Shown in pieces: positions 23,335 through 35,118 of a DNA stretch of 64,000 nt (position 1 is the first letter of the stretch; every line of letters starts with the position of its first letter). Both the position numbers and the translations under genes were made by a program. The notes beneath the pieces are model-generated. The model had not been told where the DNA came from. It made no database searches and saw nothing but the letters and a program-made list of their open reading frames with translations. This DNA is from Fistularia commersonii (Eukaryota > Chordata > Actinopteri > Syngnathiformes > Fistulariidae): contig JBBMNZ010000016.1 in the NCBI GenBank assembly GCA_037954325.1, positions 1,298,001 through 1,362,000 on the forward strand, in the 5' to 3' direction.

Positions 23335-23536
23335 TTTAATTATTACTTGCACGACTGCAAACGTTGTTGTTTGCACTTTGCATTGTTGTCGTTGAGTTGC
23401 AATTTTTTCAACAAATTTTATACGCTTTATATATATTGTTATTTTTAGTTTTCTATTTTTGATTACTTTTTTGTTCGATTGAAATTTCCCCACTGTGGGA
23501 CGTTTTGAGGAATATTCTATTCTGTTCTATTCTAAA
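23335..23536 (+). mobile_element. L2-like LINE tail with TTCTA satellite
   Basis: An AT-rich 3' untranslated region is followed by AATTTCCCCACTGTGGGACG and a terminal run of TTCTATTCTGTTCTATTCTA. The CCCCACTGTGGG hairpin plus pentanucleotide tail identifies a different L2-type subfamily from the TTATC tails. The usual AATAAAGG after the hairpin is altered. Confidence 0.75.
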
Positions 23537-25075
23537 TAGCTCACCCTTGAAACAACATGACATGATAAGAAAAGATAAAGCTATTCCAGAAATACTTTGA
23601 AAAAAGTTAAGGCAGGTTCACATGGTAACGCTTTCAGACATTTAAAGCGTTTTGTAACCCTGTGTACACACGGGAGGCGGCACCGAGTCACACTTTAGCC
23701 CCGTTAAAAGAAACAGGTTAGTCATGTTGGCTGAAGCGTTCATGTCATGTTGGAAGGGGCAAACTTCCAGCCCCCCTGGTGCAAGAACACGCGGCGCACC
23801 TGTTGGACTACGAATATCCTTCTCAGAAAGAGTGGGAGTTTTGAGAAATTGGCTCGACGCTGTTCAGTGTCAGGGTTTGCGGTGAAACTTAAGCTATCGT
23901 CATATGTTTTATTCCGACCCTGTTAGCATTGGAGATCGGGCTGACAGAGGATACAGCGCAGTGAGGTTTCATTAGTTTGTCTTCGTCGTGTAGCTGCAGC
24001 ACTTAACAACTCCCTGACAATGCCAGGAATGAAAGCAGGGCTGCTCGGACAGTATGCAGTTTCATGAATCACACTTCCAACCATTTATATCAAGATCTCA
24101 TTCTCGTCATGAAAACGCTGCGGCTCACGGCGCCACAGTGCTCTATTTAAATACAGACAGTCACAATAATCACATACGACTTCAGACCTATAAATCAAAG
24201 TCCCTTATTGGCAACACTATGGAAGCATGTCTGATTTTAATACAAACACAACGTGGACAGTGCAGAGAGGTTGTTTTTTTTTTTGGATAGTGTTCCAGAA
24301 TTTGCACGTTGGCTGGTGATTTCACATGTCACTTAACATTGTCCTTGCGGATTCGCAACATGGCTTTAGCACAATAAATGCACAATGCGCACTCCCACCC
24401 CCTGCTGGTACATAGTATTACGTCTTGTTGGGCAAGAACGCGACATCCGTGCTAATTTTCCGCGTGTCGAAGTCCGCACGGTGTGTTCAGGAACAGCCTC
24501 TTCGAGTTACATGAAGAGATGCAGCTGCTGACCTTTGCAGTTGGTTTGGCTTTTACCGCTAACACTCAGCGTTGGAACCGACAGAATCATCTGAAATACC
24601 GAGCCGAGCCGAGCTTCCATGTGTCGGTTTGTGTCGACGACCGACTCTTGGACTTTTCTATTTTTCTGACGCTGATTCAGGAGGCGGGCAGAAAGCAAAC
24701 TTTCCAATTACTCAGCTGAATACACCACTGGGTCATTTTGGCTCTAATTTTTAATGTATCTTGGGGTCAAATTTATGATGCATTCAGCATGCGTGTGACG
24801 GAACCATTTACAAGGGTTTTTAATTGTAATGTAATATCTATTCACTAAGTGCTTTTACCAAACACAGACAATACCAACTGAGGATATTGTCAAATGGTTC
24901 ATTTGATTTAAATCATATCGTTACACGATTTAAAAAAAAATCTTTTTACAGCTAACCAGACGGCGATGAGTGTATTTGTTAACGCACGCTGTCTCGAACC
25001 GCTGGAAAAGGCAACGCTACGCTGCACAGCCAGACACCCTGGTAACAAGGCACAATTCATGAGTGAAACACATTA
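23537..25075. other. Noncoding DNA with one CTCF-like site
   Basis: Mostly featureless complex sequence with a T-run at 24273-24284. Short frames (78 codons) at 24054-24290 and 24483-24719 have no domain. Confidence 0.5.
24396..24408 (-). promoter_or_regulatory. CTCF-like core motif (candidate)
   Basis: CACCCCCTGCTGG is the reverse complement of CCAGCAGGGGGTG and resembles the central CTCF consensus. Single short matches like this are common by chance. Confidence 0.25.
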
Positions 25076-25079
25076 AAAT

Positions 25080-25540
25080 CCCACCAACTCACTTCATCAC
25101 CATTTCCAAAGTGATCTGAAGGAGATATTACCTAAATGGCGGGCAAGCTGTGGGCCGCTAACTCAATGCTAATATGTGTCAGGGCGCAGGCGAGGATTTA
25201 TTACTCACCATCTGCTCACATGCATACAGTACTATGTTAGCTACCAATGTTAGCTTTGATCAAGACCTCCCTGTTCATTCTGCACAATCGCTCATTCCAA
25301 TTAGCAGCCGAGACTTTCGACTTCAACCTAATCACCGTCTCGGCTCCACGATGCTCATTTGAGAGTTAAATTATTTGCACTCTGGGTGGTTATCTATTTT
25401 TCCAGAGCATCCATGTTTGCATCCGTTGGAAGAACGCCGACCGCTTATTCACGACAATGGCATGAATCTGGCCTCTTTGTATGAGTCAAGCTACATCTCA
25501 TCTTGGGAATTCACATCAGAAAATAGAAATAATGACATGT
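25080..25540. promoter_or_regulatory. Candidate conserved noncoding element
   Basis: Repeat-free sequence with 'gtgatctgaaggagatatta', 'ctcattccaattagcagccg', 'cttcaacctaatcaccgtct' and 'gagagttaaattatttgcac'. CAATTAG and CTAATCA cores suggest homeodomain input. The open frames are short and equally open on both strands. Confidence 0.4.
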
Positions 25541-26199
25541 GAGTGTTACAATGACGTGTTGTACATTGGAAAATATCACTAAAAACTAATAATCAAAGTA
25601 GTTCTTGCAGAAATTGTTACAATCACTCGTGTTGCATGCAGCCAATCTGAAATTGACTGTTATTTCTTTTATCTCCCTATTTTCACAATTGATCATTTAC
25701 AGCAGGTTCGTAGGGCACCTTTTAACCGGCAGGGGATCCACCTTTGAAAAAAATAACACCAAATTACGGCAGATATTTTTTTTAAAGTAAAACCATAGCA
25801 TCATGTAACTTTTAGACTTGAAGAGGAGCGGTCAGTTACAGTTACAATGAATTGATTTATCATCAAATCAATGGGTTGCGTATGGTTTAATTTTCAGCAA
25901 AAGATCTTGTTTGGTTGCATTAAGTAGCAAAGCAATGACATCTTCCAATGAAATGGATTATTCCCCTGAAAAAAGCCCTGGGGGTTCAAAGGTCTGTTGA
26001 CACGATAAATGGTCATGGGTAGGAATACCTAGATTTTTTTTCTACCTTGATATATACAAATATAATCTCTATACTTTGATTTTTATCAGTAGGCCTAAAC
26101 CCGGCACTCGAGCAGTTCAAAGTGAAAATGAAAGAATGCTACATCATTGAAAATGTCATCTGAGGTGAGCTTGTGGCCATACTTACTGCTCAAACACTG
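25541..26199. other. Noncoding DNA, nothing recognised
   Basis: AT-rich, complex, without identifiable repeats. Confidence 0.5.
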
Positions 26200-26870
26200 T
26201 GTGACATTTAATAGAAGCCGGGTAATGAACTAACCATTTGCAAGTGATCTATATGGATCTTTGAGGGAAAATAGTGAACTTTGTGAGGAATTTCATCCAA
26301 TCCATCTGTCTAAACAAGTTTATTCTAGCATTTGTCTTCCCCCAGAAACCTCTGGGCCTGGAGCGTGCCTAATGCCATTTGATAAAACAGTAAAGATTCT
26401 CCATATCTTTTCCCCAGTAAAAGGCTAATTGCTGTTCAGTAGTCAGATTTACGTCCAAGCTATTCTCCTTTACGCACCAGGCATCTGTAAGGCCCTAACG
26501 CTGCCAGTCTCTGAAGGGGTGTATGTTATGATCTTGTGTCAGCGAAATCAATCCTTATCAATTTTAAAGTTCAGATTTTTATTTCATGGCTTTCAAGGGA
26601 GTGCCTCTGAAGCAAAAATGACTATTCTTGCTCTTTTTCCTACCCCCACCTCTCTTCCCATCTGTGTCCATATTGATTGTCTCTGTGCGGCTCCCCTGTG
26701 TATTTTTGCCCAGCAGAGGCCCCCTGGCTGTTGTCAGCAAGTGCCTGAAGAAATAGCGGAGTTAAATAGTGCTAACAAGAACCAGCGATTTGTCTCAATG
26801 CCGCCTCCAACAAACTCTGCCTCCACTGTGTCTGCAAAGACACAAGGTCAGATGCGGTTCTACAGATGAT
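26200..26870 (+). promoter_or_regulatory. Candidate conserved block, possibly containing an exon
   Basis: Repeat-free sequence includes 'ggcctggagcgtgcctaatg', 'taaaaggctaattgctgttc' and a 146-codon + frame (26429-26869). Inside that frame, 26714-26846 is bounded by a pyrimidine-rich run ending TTTTTGCCCAG and by AAG|GTCAGA. Together these give an in-frame internal exon of 133 nt (entry phase 0, exit phase 1). The translated segment matches no family I know. The region could equally be a noncoding element. Confidence 0.3.
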
Positions 26871-26899
26871 TAGCCGTTGCACAAAGACATTTCCGTCAT

Positions 26900-26948
26900 T
26901 TTGCAGTTTTTAAAATAAATAAAGATTTCTATTTCATTTCATTTCAAT
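26900..26948 (+). repeat. LINE-tail-like AATAAA plus (ATTTC)n
   Basis: AATAAATAAAG is followed by three ATTTC units, which resembles a retroposon 3' end. No body is recognisable upstream. Confidence 0.35.
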
Positions 26949-29569
26949 TTCGGACCTGAAAGATAGTCTCGTTTGGAATATGAGGACAAGTGTGCTGTTA
27001 GACGGATGATGGTCTGGGGGGAAAAAAAATAGGAGTCCCGTCTCAGTGGGCTACTAACAAAGATGGACATGCAATCAAACACTGAGCACAGGACTCTCAA
27101 AAACTGCCTTGGATTCAGCGGTTCTGTGACAGAAACCAACACAACCGGGGAATGATCTACATCTAACAATCACGACGGCCCCAGAGGACAGACTTCAATT
27201 TACTCTGCGCGTATCCAACATTTGATAATGACCGATTATTAGGTATGCCCAAATATGAACCCACAACAAAGAATTAGGAGTCAGTTACAGTTTGTTATCA
27301 GCTGATAAGGATAGGAAAAGAATTGGTTAATGTGATGTATTCGTCGTCAGTAAAGCGTTATAAGAATAAAGTAGCCGAGTCAGAAACAAAACTTCTCTTT
27401 TGTTAGCATTTGAAGTTTTATGCTTTGGTACATGCGAATAGACCTTGTCTATCAAGTGATTTCAGCATATCGTGACTGTAACTGTGTCACCCTGCTCATG
27501 TCGGTCCGTCAAGATGAAACCGACGAGTTAAAGTACCGGTTCCACGGTTGTCCTGACGACGAGTTAGACGGAATTGCAGCGGTTTTCGATTTCATCCTTG
27601 GAATCCCAGTTGTCTCTCCCATTGTCGCGGAAATCCCAACCCCTTAAGAGAAAATGTAAAAGAAACCTACATTTCATTCGGCCGCATTGTTTTGACCTGT
27701 TTTCAGTGCAACAACAGAGAAATAGTTCTTGATAGTCCAAGCATTTACTGGCAACCAACAAAGTTTATCTCGTCAGTTTCTTTGACTCTTTTCCTCCTAC
27801 AACTTGTGTCACATAAACATTGGAGTGCTGGAGATTAGGCGATGGGGCTGAAGTCCACGTTGTGTGTGAATCGGAGTGTGTCCATGTTTGTGTGTATGGC
27901 AGAAGGGATCATTGCGAGGCCTCCAAATAGTAAACTAATGGTTCAGCGCTAACTGCCCACTAAGTGGGTGGGACAAGGATGGCCTGACCTCGCTGGCCTT
28001 CCCACCAGTCCCCTCTAACAGCTTTGGCCTCGGGGTCAGCTCAATTTCCCCACTGCTGAGTGGTCATTACGGAGCGCAGCTTTGATAAATGCTCACGGCT
28101 GCTGCTGCTCCCGCTGGCTCCAAGCTCTGCACGTCTCCCAGGCACAGAAATCTCCACCGTGCAGTCAGAGAAGGCAGAGAAAATGGGAGCGCGGGAAGGA
28201 CGGCGGGGGAGAAAAGAAAAGGTAGAACCGAGAGAGGAAAAAAGGAAGAGAGCGAACCAACAGGAGGGACGTAGGAAGAAGCCAACCACGCGACAAGCAC
28301 CTGAATCCCGGTGTAAACGTGCCTCCATGTTGCCTAGCAACACGCCGACGTGATCCATTCACATTTTTGCAAAGACAAAAAAAGAAAGGCAGAGGAGCTG
28401 CTAAGTGAGACCGTAGTAAGAACAGATGAAGATAGCTGCCGACCCGACGGCAGTCTGGTCCCCCCCTAGTCTCGATTCCACTGAAATTAAAGTTGATTTA
28501 AAAACTACATTTAAATGAAACCAAAAATAAACCGATGTCAAAGGCAGCGCCAGCTTTTCAGCCTGGCAGATGACAGGCCACTCGTTTGTTAGGGGGTGGC
28601 AGGGTTCCCGATCACTGACTTTGTACGAAGAGCTAGTTTCCTGCTTTTTAGGGTAGTTTTACATGCGTGAATCCCAAATTTGTAGATTCTTATCCACAAT
28701 AAGTTATTCCATTTTAACGGGAGTTGAATGGACACGTAAAAGACGAGTGGATTTACATCCCGCTCACTGTGTGCTAATCGCGCAAATGTCTGTTCCTCAT
28801 GAAAGTGTCACTTTTTAAACAGCTGAATGAAAGGCATTGTCAAAATATCTCCCTCTTGGCTCTGTCATTTTGTAATTCCTCAGCAAAAATATTAAAAAAA
28901 AAAAGATTTTCAAATTTTCTCAGGAGTTCACAAATCCTGTCATGCAGGAGCTGACAGCTGTCAATCATAACGAATAACATGTTCTGCATGAGAGTTCTGA
29001 GGTGCGGAGTGTAATAATGGTACAGATTTTGGGGGTCACTGTAACCCCCGCTCATGCCAGTCGTTTAATTGATAAAAGTCCCAGCGATCATCCATTAAAT
29101 GATTACAACATATTATCTTATATGGAACATGGCAGGTGTATACATGGGGGGCAAGTATGTGCATGGATGTGTGGGTGCAGAGCCACTGAGAGATTGATGT
29201 GGTGCAGCGAGCTAAAATATTCTCACACCTCCCCAGCTGCTCCGTCTGTGACGGAGGCTCGTCTCACAGTCTGAAACCCTCCAGACTCCGAGATACGATC
29301 TGGCCATTCTAAAATGCGGAATTCGCGAACCTCTATTAGGATGCTTTTGTGACTCGCATTCGATGAATTATTCGATTTTAGAATTCCTCTTGTGGGGATT
29401 CACGGACAGAATATGAGTATTTGCTCAAACTGGAACTGCGCCACTCTCATTTACCACCGAAACAATTTGCGTCTCTTATTTTCCTCGGCTACTTCTCCAT
29501 ATGCAAGCGGCTTCTAAAAAGATAAAAACACGCCATCATTCCTTCATGGACAGAACCTTAACATTTGCT
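26949..29569. other. Noncoding DNA with a polypurine tract
   Basis: The stretch 28180-28275 is strongly purine-rich on the + strand. Overlapping frames of about 60-105 codons on both strands there reflect the biased composition. The 28440-28640 and 29060-29260 segments have complex sequence that could be conserved but lack clear motif clusters. Confidence 0.45.
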
Positions 29570-29772
29570 ATGTATTTTGGTCACTCTATTCATATTGTTG
29601 TTTAGTTCCAGTTGTGTTCATTTTTGTCCCTCGGATGATAATTTTTTTTGCTATCTTCGGTCTTCTGCCTATTTATATTCATATTTATTTCCAGTTCTTT
29701 GACATTATAACTGTAGTGCTGCTGTGACAAAGGAATTTCCCCTATGAGGATCAATAAAGGTCATCTTATCTC
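29570..29772 (+). mobile_element. 5'-truncated L2/Rex-like LINE tail
   Basis: It ends TTTCCCCTATGAGGATCAATAAAGGTCATCTTATC, preceded by 'gtagtgctgctgtgacaaagga'. The upstream 'tttgacattataact' is also present (inverted) in the 41.5-kb copy, showing they are one subfamily. Confidence 0.8.
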
Positions 29773-30339
29773 AAACAACAAATTGCCTGTTAATTGTAAA
29801 CAAAAACTCAAAGAAGGTCATCCCCTTTTTCCTCAGCTGACAGGGTGACAGCGTCACACTTGTAATGAATTAAGATGCCGTTCCTGTTCGCGTTAGCCTA
29901 AGTTTTTTTTTTTTTATTCAAACGAATCCCCAATCTTTAGGAGCGTGGTCTCGCACTCGCTATTTACACCCCATTTTTAGCCCAAGCGGCATCGATCAAT
30001 CATGCTTGAGCCGGGCTTGCTATGCACTGCACGCCAAGACTCCGTCTCCTCACAATACACAAAATATTACAACGTTACTGCGGCCATACGAATCACGGCA
30101 ATACAAACAGCAAAGGTGCAGCAGCTTGCCAGCACACTGTCAGGAAGGTAACATATTGCGGCGGAACTATCTTGAGTAACTTGTCCGAGAACGTCAGCCG
30201 GTCTCGGTGAGCGCTCGGATGTTTGTCACGGCCAGGATGTGTGTTTGCATGTGTAGTTACTGGATCGGTAATAGGAGAAACAGAGGGAGGGAGAAGGCGG
30301 GGCTGCAAAGGTAACAGATTGGCTGTGAAATATTGTGGA
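29773..30339. other. Noncoding DNA, nothing recognised
   Basis: A T-run at about 29905-29915. No repeat family or credible frame. Confidence 0.5.
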
Positions 30340-30600
30340 GTCTGCCAGTTGCACCATGATGTATTGGGAATCGCTCCCTCGCTAATTACCTTAAATTAAC
30401 AGTAGAGTTGGGTGTGACAGTTCACGTAACTGTTTTCCCTGCCGCTACAGATGAATGGGCCGGGGGAGTTGATGCCAGGACGCTGTTGACAATCAAATTC
30501 TCTTTCAAACTCTCTCTAATCAATTTCTCTCCAACACCCTCGACGTGAGGAGAGATCCAGACGAGCCGGGGAACATGTGACGGGGTGTCGCCGATTCAAC
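30340..30600. promoter_or_regulatory. Candidate conserved noncoding element
   Basis: Contains 'ctcgctaattaccttaaatt', 'gttgacaatcaaattctctt' and 'ctctaatcaatttctctcc', a close cluster of TAAT and ATCAAT sites in repeat-free sequence. Conservation has not been tested. Confidence 0.4.
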
Positions 30601-33480
30601 GGTGAGATTTTGATGATATCTTTGTTTTTGAAAAATGATCTTCATTGCTTTCATAAAATGTGAACAGAGGAAGCTTTGTAATCAAGCGTTAGCCGCTGCT
30701 CGACAACATTTTGCCGGACACAAACAGGCTTCATGAGACCGGCTCGTCACTGCCTCGTGTCACACCGCTTCAGCCTGCGTGTACTTTCGTGCACGAGTTC
30801 AGCCCTCTATATGCATCCCGGAATCACGTCTGAACGGTGCCACGCGTGACCATTTATCTCACCACATATGAGAATGAGCCAGACATTGTGACCGTCTTCC
30901 AGGCACAGATGTTCACAAACACACACAGGCATCCCCACACACAGACCATTATCTCCAGCCCTACCTAAAGAGAGCTCAGGGAGGATTTGTGGGTCTGTGG
31001 AAAGGACCAAGAAAAATGTTTTCTGATAAATTATTCACAATCCCACAATCCCTTTTGGGCAGAGTATTGCATCGCACCGCGTGACGCATTACACTCCCAC
31101 TGTCTCCGTCTCTCTTCTCCACCGCTCTCTCTTTCCTCGTTCCTTCCATCCATCAGTCACACACTTTCAATGTGCCCTTTTCCTCACAGTGTCTCTGTTT
31201 CTTCTGGTCACACTCTTCTTCTTCTTCTTTTTTTTCTTATTCTGCAACGCTGGGCCTCATGCCCCCAGAGAAGGGCCCAGTTCCCGGGCAAGCTGTCGCT
31301 GATAATGGTGGCAATTAATAACATGTCATAATCCTGCAGACGGAAAGAATGTGTGTGTTTTTGTGTGCCTGAGTTCCCAGACCATGGGCAGGGAGTGTGT
31401 TGTAGAGTGAACATTCACGTATATTGTGTGACCAGTGCGTGTGAGCCATACGTCACTAAATGCGGGTTACAGTTTTTCTTCAAATTGTAGATGTTTTTAT
31501 GGGTTACTCACAGGTATGTGTGCATATCATTTTACTACTAGTTACCATTTATGAGCATTCATGCATTAGGAAGTATTGTTTGCAATCACTGCCTGTTTAC
31601 GAGATGGTTATTTGAACGATAGGCATGAATCCATTTGTTTTGAATGAATACAGTTAAATGTATCTGTGTGGAAGCTGCTATTTGATAAATAACACAATAC
31701 AAATAAGCATTAGGTAAATATAAATAGTTGTTATTATGAATGCCCATAACTGCAACAACTAATGTAAATTCCCACAAAGTGTCAGCGGTATCGGTGTATG
31801 TCGGGGTGGGTTGAGGGCGACGTACAAAAGAGAGGTTTAGCTGCGGCAGGTATTCAGTGGATGAAATTCTTAGTGGACACAGGTGTTCTACATATCTAAG
31901 GTCACAGCTTCATACACAGACAAACATACACAAACACACATCCACACAAAAGGCTTCAGAGTGCGGGGCTACAGTCCAGCCAGAGGCCAAGTCGCACCAC
32001 ACTGGTACATAGCTGAACATAGAGTCCGAGTGAACAGAAAGAGCCCTTCCTGCTCTCGCTTCACATTCTTGACCCAACCTATGGTGGATGCAGCCCATCC
32101 CACATCAAATGAAAGGGCAAGCGCTATCGAGACCAGAGAGCGGGTTCTCTACATGTTACCGCGTTATCGGTCATCATAGGAGTGACGTCATCTCCAATTA
32201 CTACAGGAATAAGGAAAGCATTTCGTCAGCCACAAATTTAAAATGACATGAAACCCGGTCATTGTTGTACTTCAGCTGCCTGCAATGCATCCTACAAGAT
32301 ATTTTTCTACTGGTCAAGTTGGCTGAGCTCTTGACTAATTTAAGACAAAAATGCTTTATTTTCACGTCATAAGGCAATCATTTTCCAATGTTTTTGTGAT
32401 ATTGTGAATATATAGATGGCTTATATATTCAGATGAATTCCATGTTGAACGTGAATATTATTAACTGTGTACTATTTGCTTTGGAACCAAACGGTAATGT
32501 TGAAATGTGTTTGTCAGCCATTCTAATTTAAACAACGAAACGGTGCATCTGCTACTGATGATCAGGCGATACATCATCAGAACAGGGATTCTATTTTTGG
32601 TGTAATACACTCAAAAATGGCTGCTAAGGGTGCTCGGAAACAGCAGCACCTCACAGCGAGTTCCCTCTCTATGCGGATTTATTCTATGTACATGCAGCCA
32701 CCGCGTCACTCTCTCCAGGTGCACAGGCATGTAGAGACAGTGCATGCTTGTTGTACTTCCCCTCGCCCCAGTGCAAACTGCAGCAGACAGGTGTGACTCT
32801 GAATACCTTTCTTTACCCCGTACACACTCCGTTATACAAACAAGCAGATCTGTCGCTCATCACAGCTGTTGAGCAATTGTACGCATTCACGGTGTTTATT
32901 TGTGTTCGCTACTTTTAGTCGGCTTCTATTCTTTATAGTTTGAAACGCTTGTCCAGTAACCGCATGGCAAACTCAATTCAATAAATTAGTCGAAAGGATG
33001 GTGTCCAACTATTCAACGTTATGCAAATAAATTAATTTTGGTGAGGTTTTCCTGTGCATGCATTAGACAATTGATTCTATTGGCAGTTTTTTCAGTCGGT
33101 CAGTGTACTATATGTTCATCCAATAGCAATGAAGACACAAATCGTAACCCGTGGCTCCGTTAGCTGCGGTATTTTGCGAAAAGGGTACGTCATGCTGGAC
33201 TTGCCCGTGCTCACTGGTGTTGTAGTGTGATAGAATAACAAGTCCGGTGGAGGGCAAAGTGAGTGGCAGCGCAGGATCAGGGAGCAGCATGTGAGATTCC
33301 ATCCTTTGGCTCTCGCGATCTCTTTTATAACCTTAATATACAGAGCTATGAACTATACACATATCTCATTAACTCGCTGATTAGCTTGTTACATATAATG
33401 TTCTGTTCACATTATGTTCAAAAGCACAATCTTCAACCTCAGAAAACATCAATAAAATAAACGCAAAGTAAAACTGTAAT
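30601..33480. other. Noncoding DNA, few features
   Basis: A (TTC)n/T-run at 31213-31236 and short CACA patches near 30918 and 31915-31950. Frames of up to 114 codons at 30987-31331 cross pyrimidine-rich sequence and have no domain. No repeat family is confidently assigned. Confidence 0.45.
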
Positions 33481-33485
33481 CATGT

Positions 33486-33550
33486 GTTATTATAACATAT
33501 GATATATAGATATATGATATATAATAACATATAATATATGTTATTAGCCA
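33486..33550. repeat. AT-rich imperfect palindromic TA repeat
   Basis: Alternating ATATGATATATAGATATATG, then AACATATAATATATGTTA, which is nearly self-complementary. It could extrude as a cruciform. Confidence 0.75.
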
Positions 33551-33640
33551 CTTCTGGAATTATTCATTCATTCATTTATTTATTTTGGGTAGAAATCCTC
33601 CAAGGGTACTTCAGAGGACCATCAAATTAAAGTTTATTCA

Positions 33641-33664
33641 GGAAGGATATATAAATATCCTTCC
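33641..33664. repeat. Near-perfect 24-bp inverted repeat
   Basis: GGAAGGATAT at the left and ATATCCTTCC at the right flank ATAA. All ten arm positions pair, giving a stable short hairpin. Confidence 0.85.
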
Positions 33665-34164
33665 TTGGATATAAATATGTGGTGTACATTTTGCAAAGCA
33701 AATTTAACTTCAGTCAAGGACCCTTTTTCAATCAAACATAAGTACATATATATTGACTGTTGCATGAGGACACTTGCAGTAAATTTAATGTGCCAGAATG
33801 AGAGAGATTATCATTAACACACCATCATATATGTGCAAAATAACTTGACAACAACTGGAATAATGCAGAGTTCAGAATTAAAATGTCGATTTTACATATA
33901 TGATAAAAAAAGAGAGATACGAAAGGGGGTTTTGCGAGAGGATCCATTTTCCAACTCGTGTCCAATCGGTCTTTTATTGACGCTTATCTAAAGAGTGTGT
34001 GTCCTGCTTTGTCTGTTGCTCAGCGTCCTCTCTCCTCTCTGTCTGATCTCCTCTCACAGTCTTCTGGATGCGTTTGATGCCAACAGAGGGAACGTCCCTC
34101 CCCTTCGTTTCAATAGAGTCCAGCCCCTTTATCTTGCACCTCTGTTGATTTAGTCACCTACCTA
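33665..34164. other. AT-rich noncoding DNA
   Basis: No feature recognised. Confidence 0.5.
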
Positions 34165-34209
34165 CAACAACAACAACACCGCCGCCGCCGCCACCACCAC
34201 CACCACCAC
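34165..34209 (+). repeat. Compound trinucleotide repeat (CAA)n(CCG)n(CCA)n
   Basis: Three different trinucleotide arrays share the frame CNN and follow one another without a break. Confidence 0.95.
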
Positions 34210-34852
34210 GGAAGCCGCTCGCAAGTGTTGGGTAACCCTGCCCCAAACCAAAGTTTACAAACCCCTTGCAATTTGTACACTCCTATTAGCGGCCATGGGA
34301 GGTGCATTAGTAACTGTCAAAGCGCCCGGCCCGATGCACTGCTCTCATTTGACCCAATTCATTCGTTTGGGTGTGTCCCAGTGGCAGTGATATATACCCC
34401 CTATGATTTTACTGATGTATAATCACTCAGTGCTCTCACAACCCACAGTTATCTTTTCCTCAATAGGCAGAGGAAACAATGAGAGTGCCATACATAAGCT
34501 TTGCAAGAGGTTGTGGCAAGAGGAGTAAGGGGGGGTTGTTGGGGTATGTGGGCGTGTATTATATAGGATGCTGGAGCAAGTTGGGTGTCTGTGGATTTAG
34601 CAGTAAAGCTGGTGGAACCTGGGTTGGTTGGATGAGCTTGCTGACTGATGAAGAACTTCTCTGTTAGCGCTATTATTTTAATGTACACATTGGTTTCAGG
34701 GGAATCGGTGTTATGGCGTGTTAAAACTTGCTAAAATGGAGGACGTTTTTTCCCCTCCCACGGTTTCAATGTATGTTGTTTATTTGCAAAAAAATTCAGA
34801 CTTCATAAACAAAAGTACATTTTTTTACCTGATGTTAAAGCTAACTTTTGGT
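34210..34852. other. Noncoding DNA, nothing recognised
   Basis: Complex sequence with no repeats and no domain-bearing frames. Confidence 0.5.
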
Positions 34853-34853
34853 C

Positions 34854-34927
34854 AGCTAACCCACAGCTAGTGGGTTAGCTTTCAGCTAATGGGTTAGCCC
34901 GCAGCTAACGGGTTAGCTTGCAGCTAG
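34854..34927 (+). repeat. 19-bp minisatellite with leading 11-bp hairpin
   Basis: Three full units beginning CAGCTAGTGGGTTAGCTTT (34864, 34883 and 34902) plus a partial fourth. The first unit also forms a perfect 11-bp inverted repeat with the DNA before it (AGCTAACCCAC at 34854-34864 pairing with GTGGGTTAGCT at 34870-34880). A stray related unit lies near 35127-35150. Confidence 0.9.
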
Positions 34928-35059
34928 TACCCTACTAATAAGCCCCATATTCCCTCAGGAAAAAAACAAACAAACAAAAAAAAAGATTAAATGAATGTAT
35001 GGAAGTCTATGGTTCTGAGATGGCTATTTGGTTGGTCTGACTTCTTCAGACACCTTCTG

Positions 35060-35118
35060 AATTGCACTTTTTGTGAGTCGCTTTGGATAAAGCGTCTGCC
35101 AAATGATTATCAAATAAT
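35060..35118 (+). mobile_element. Teleost SINE/LINE 3' end fragment
   Basis: TGAGTCGCTTTGGATAAAGC then GTCTGCCAAATGA is a near-exact match, from memory, to the 3' end shared by very abundant teleost retroposons. Upstream sequence is too decayed to classify. Confidence 0.7.
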
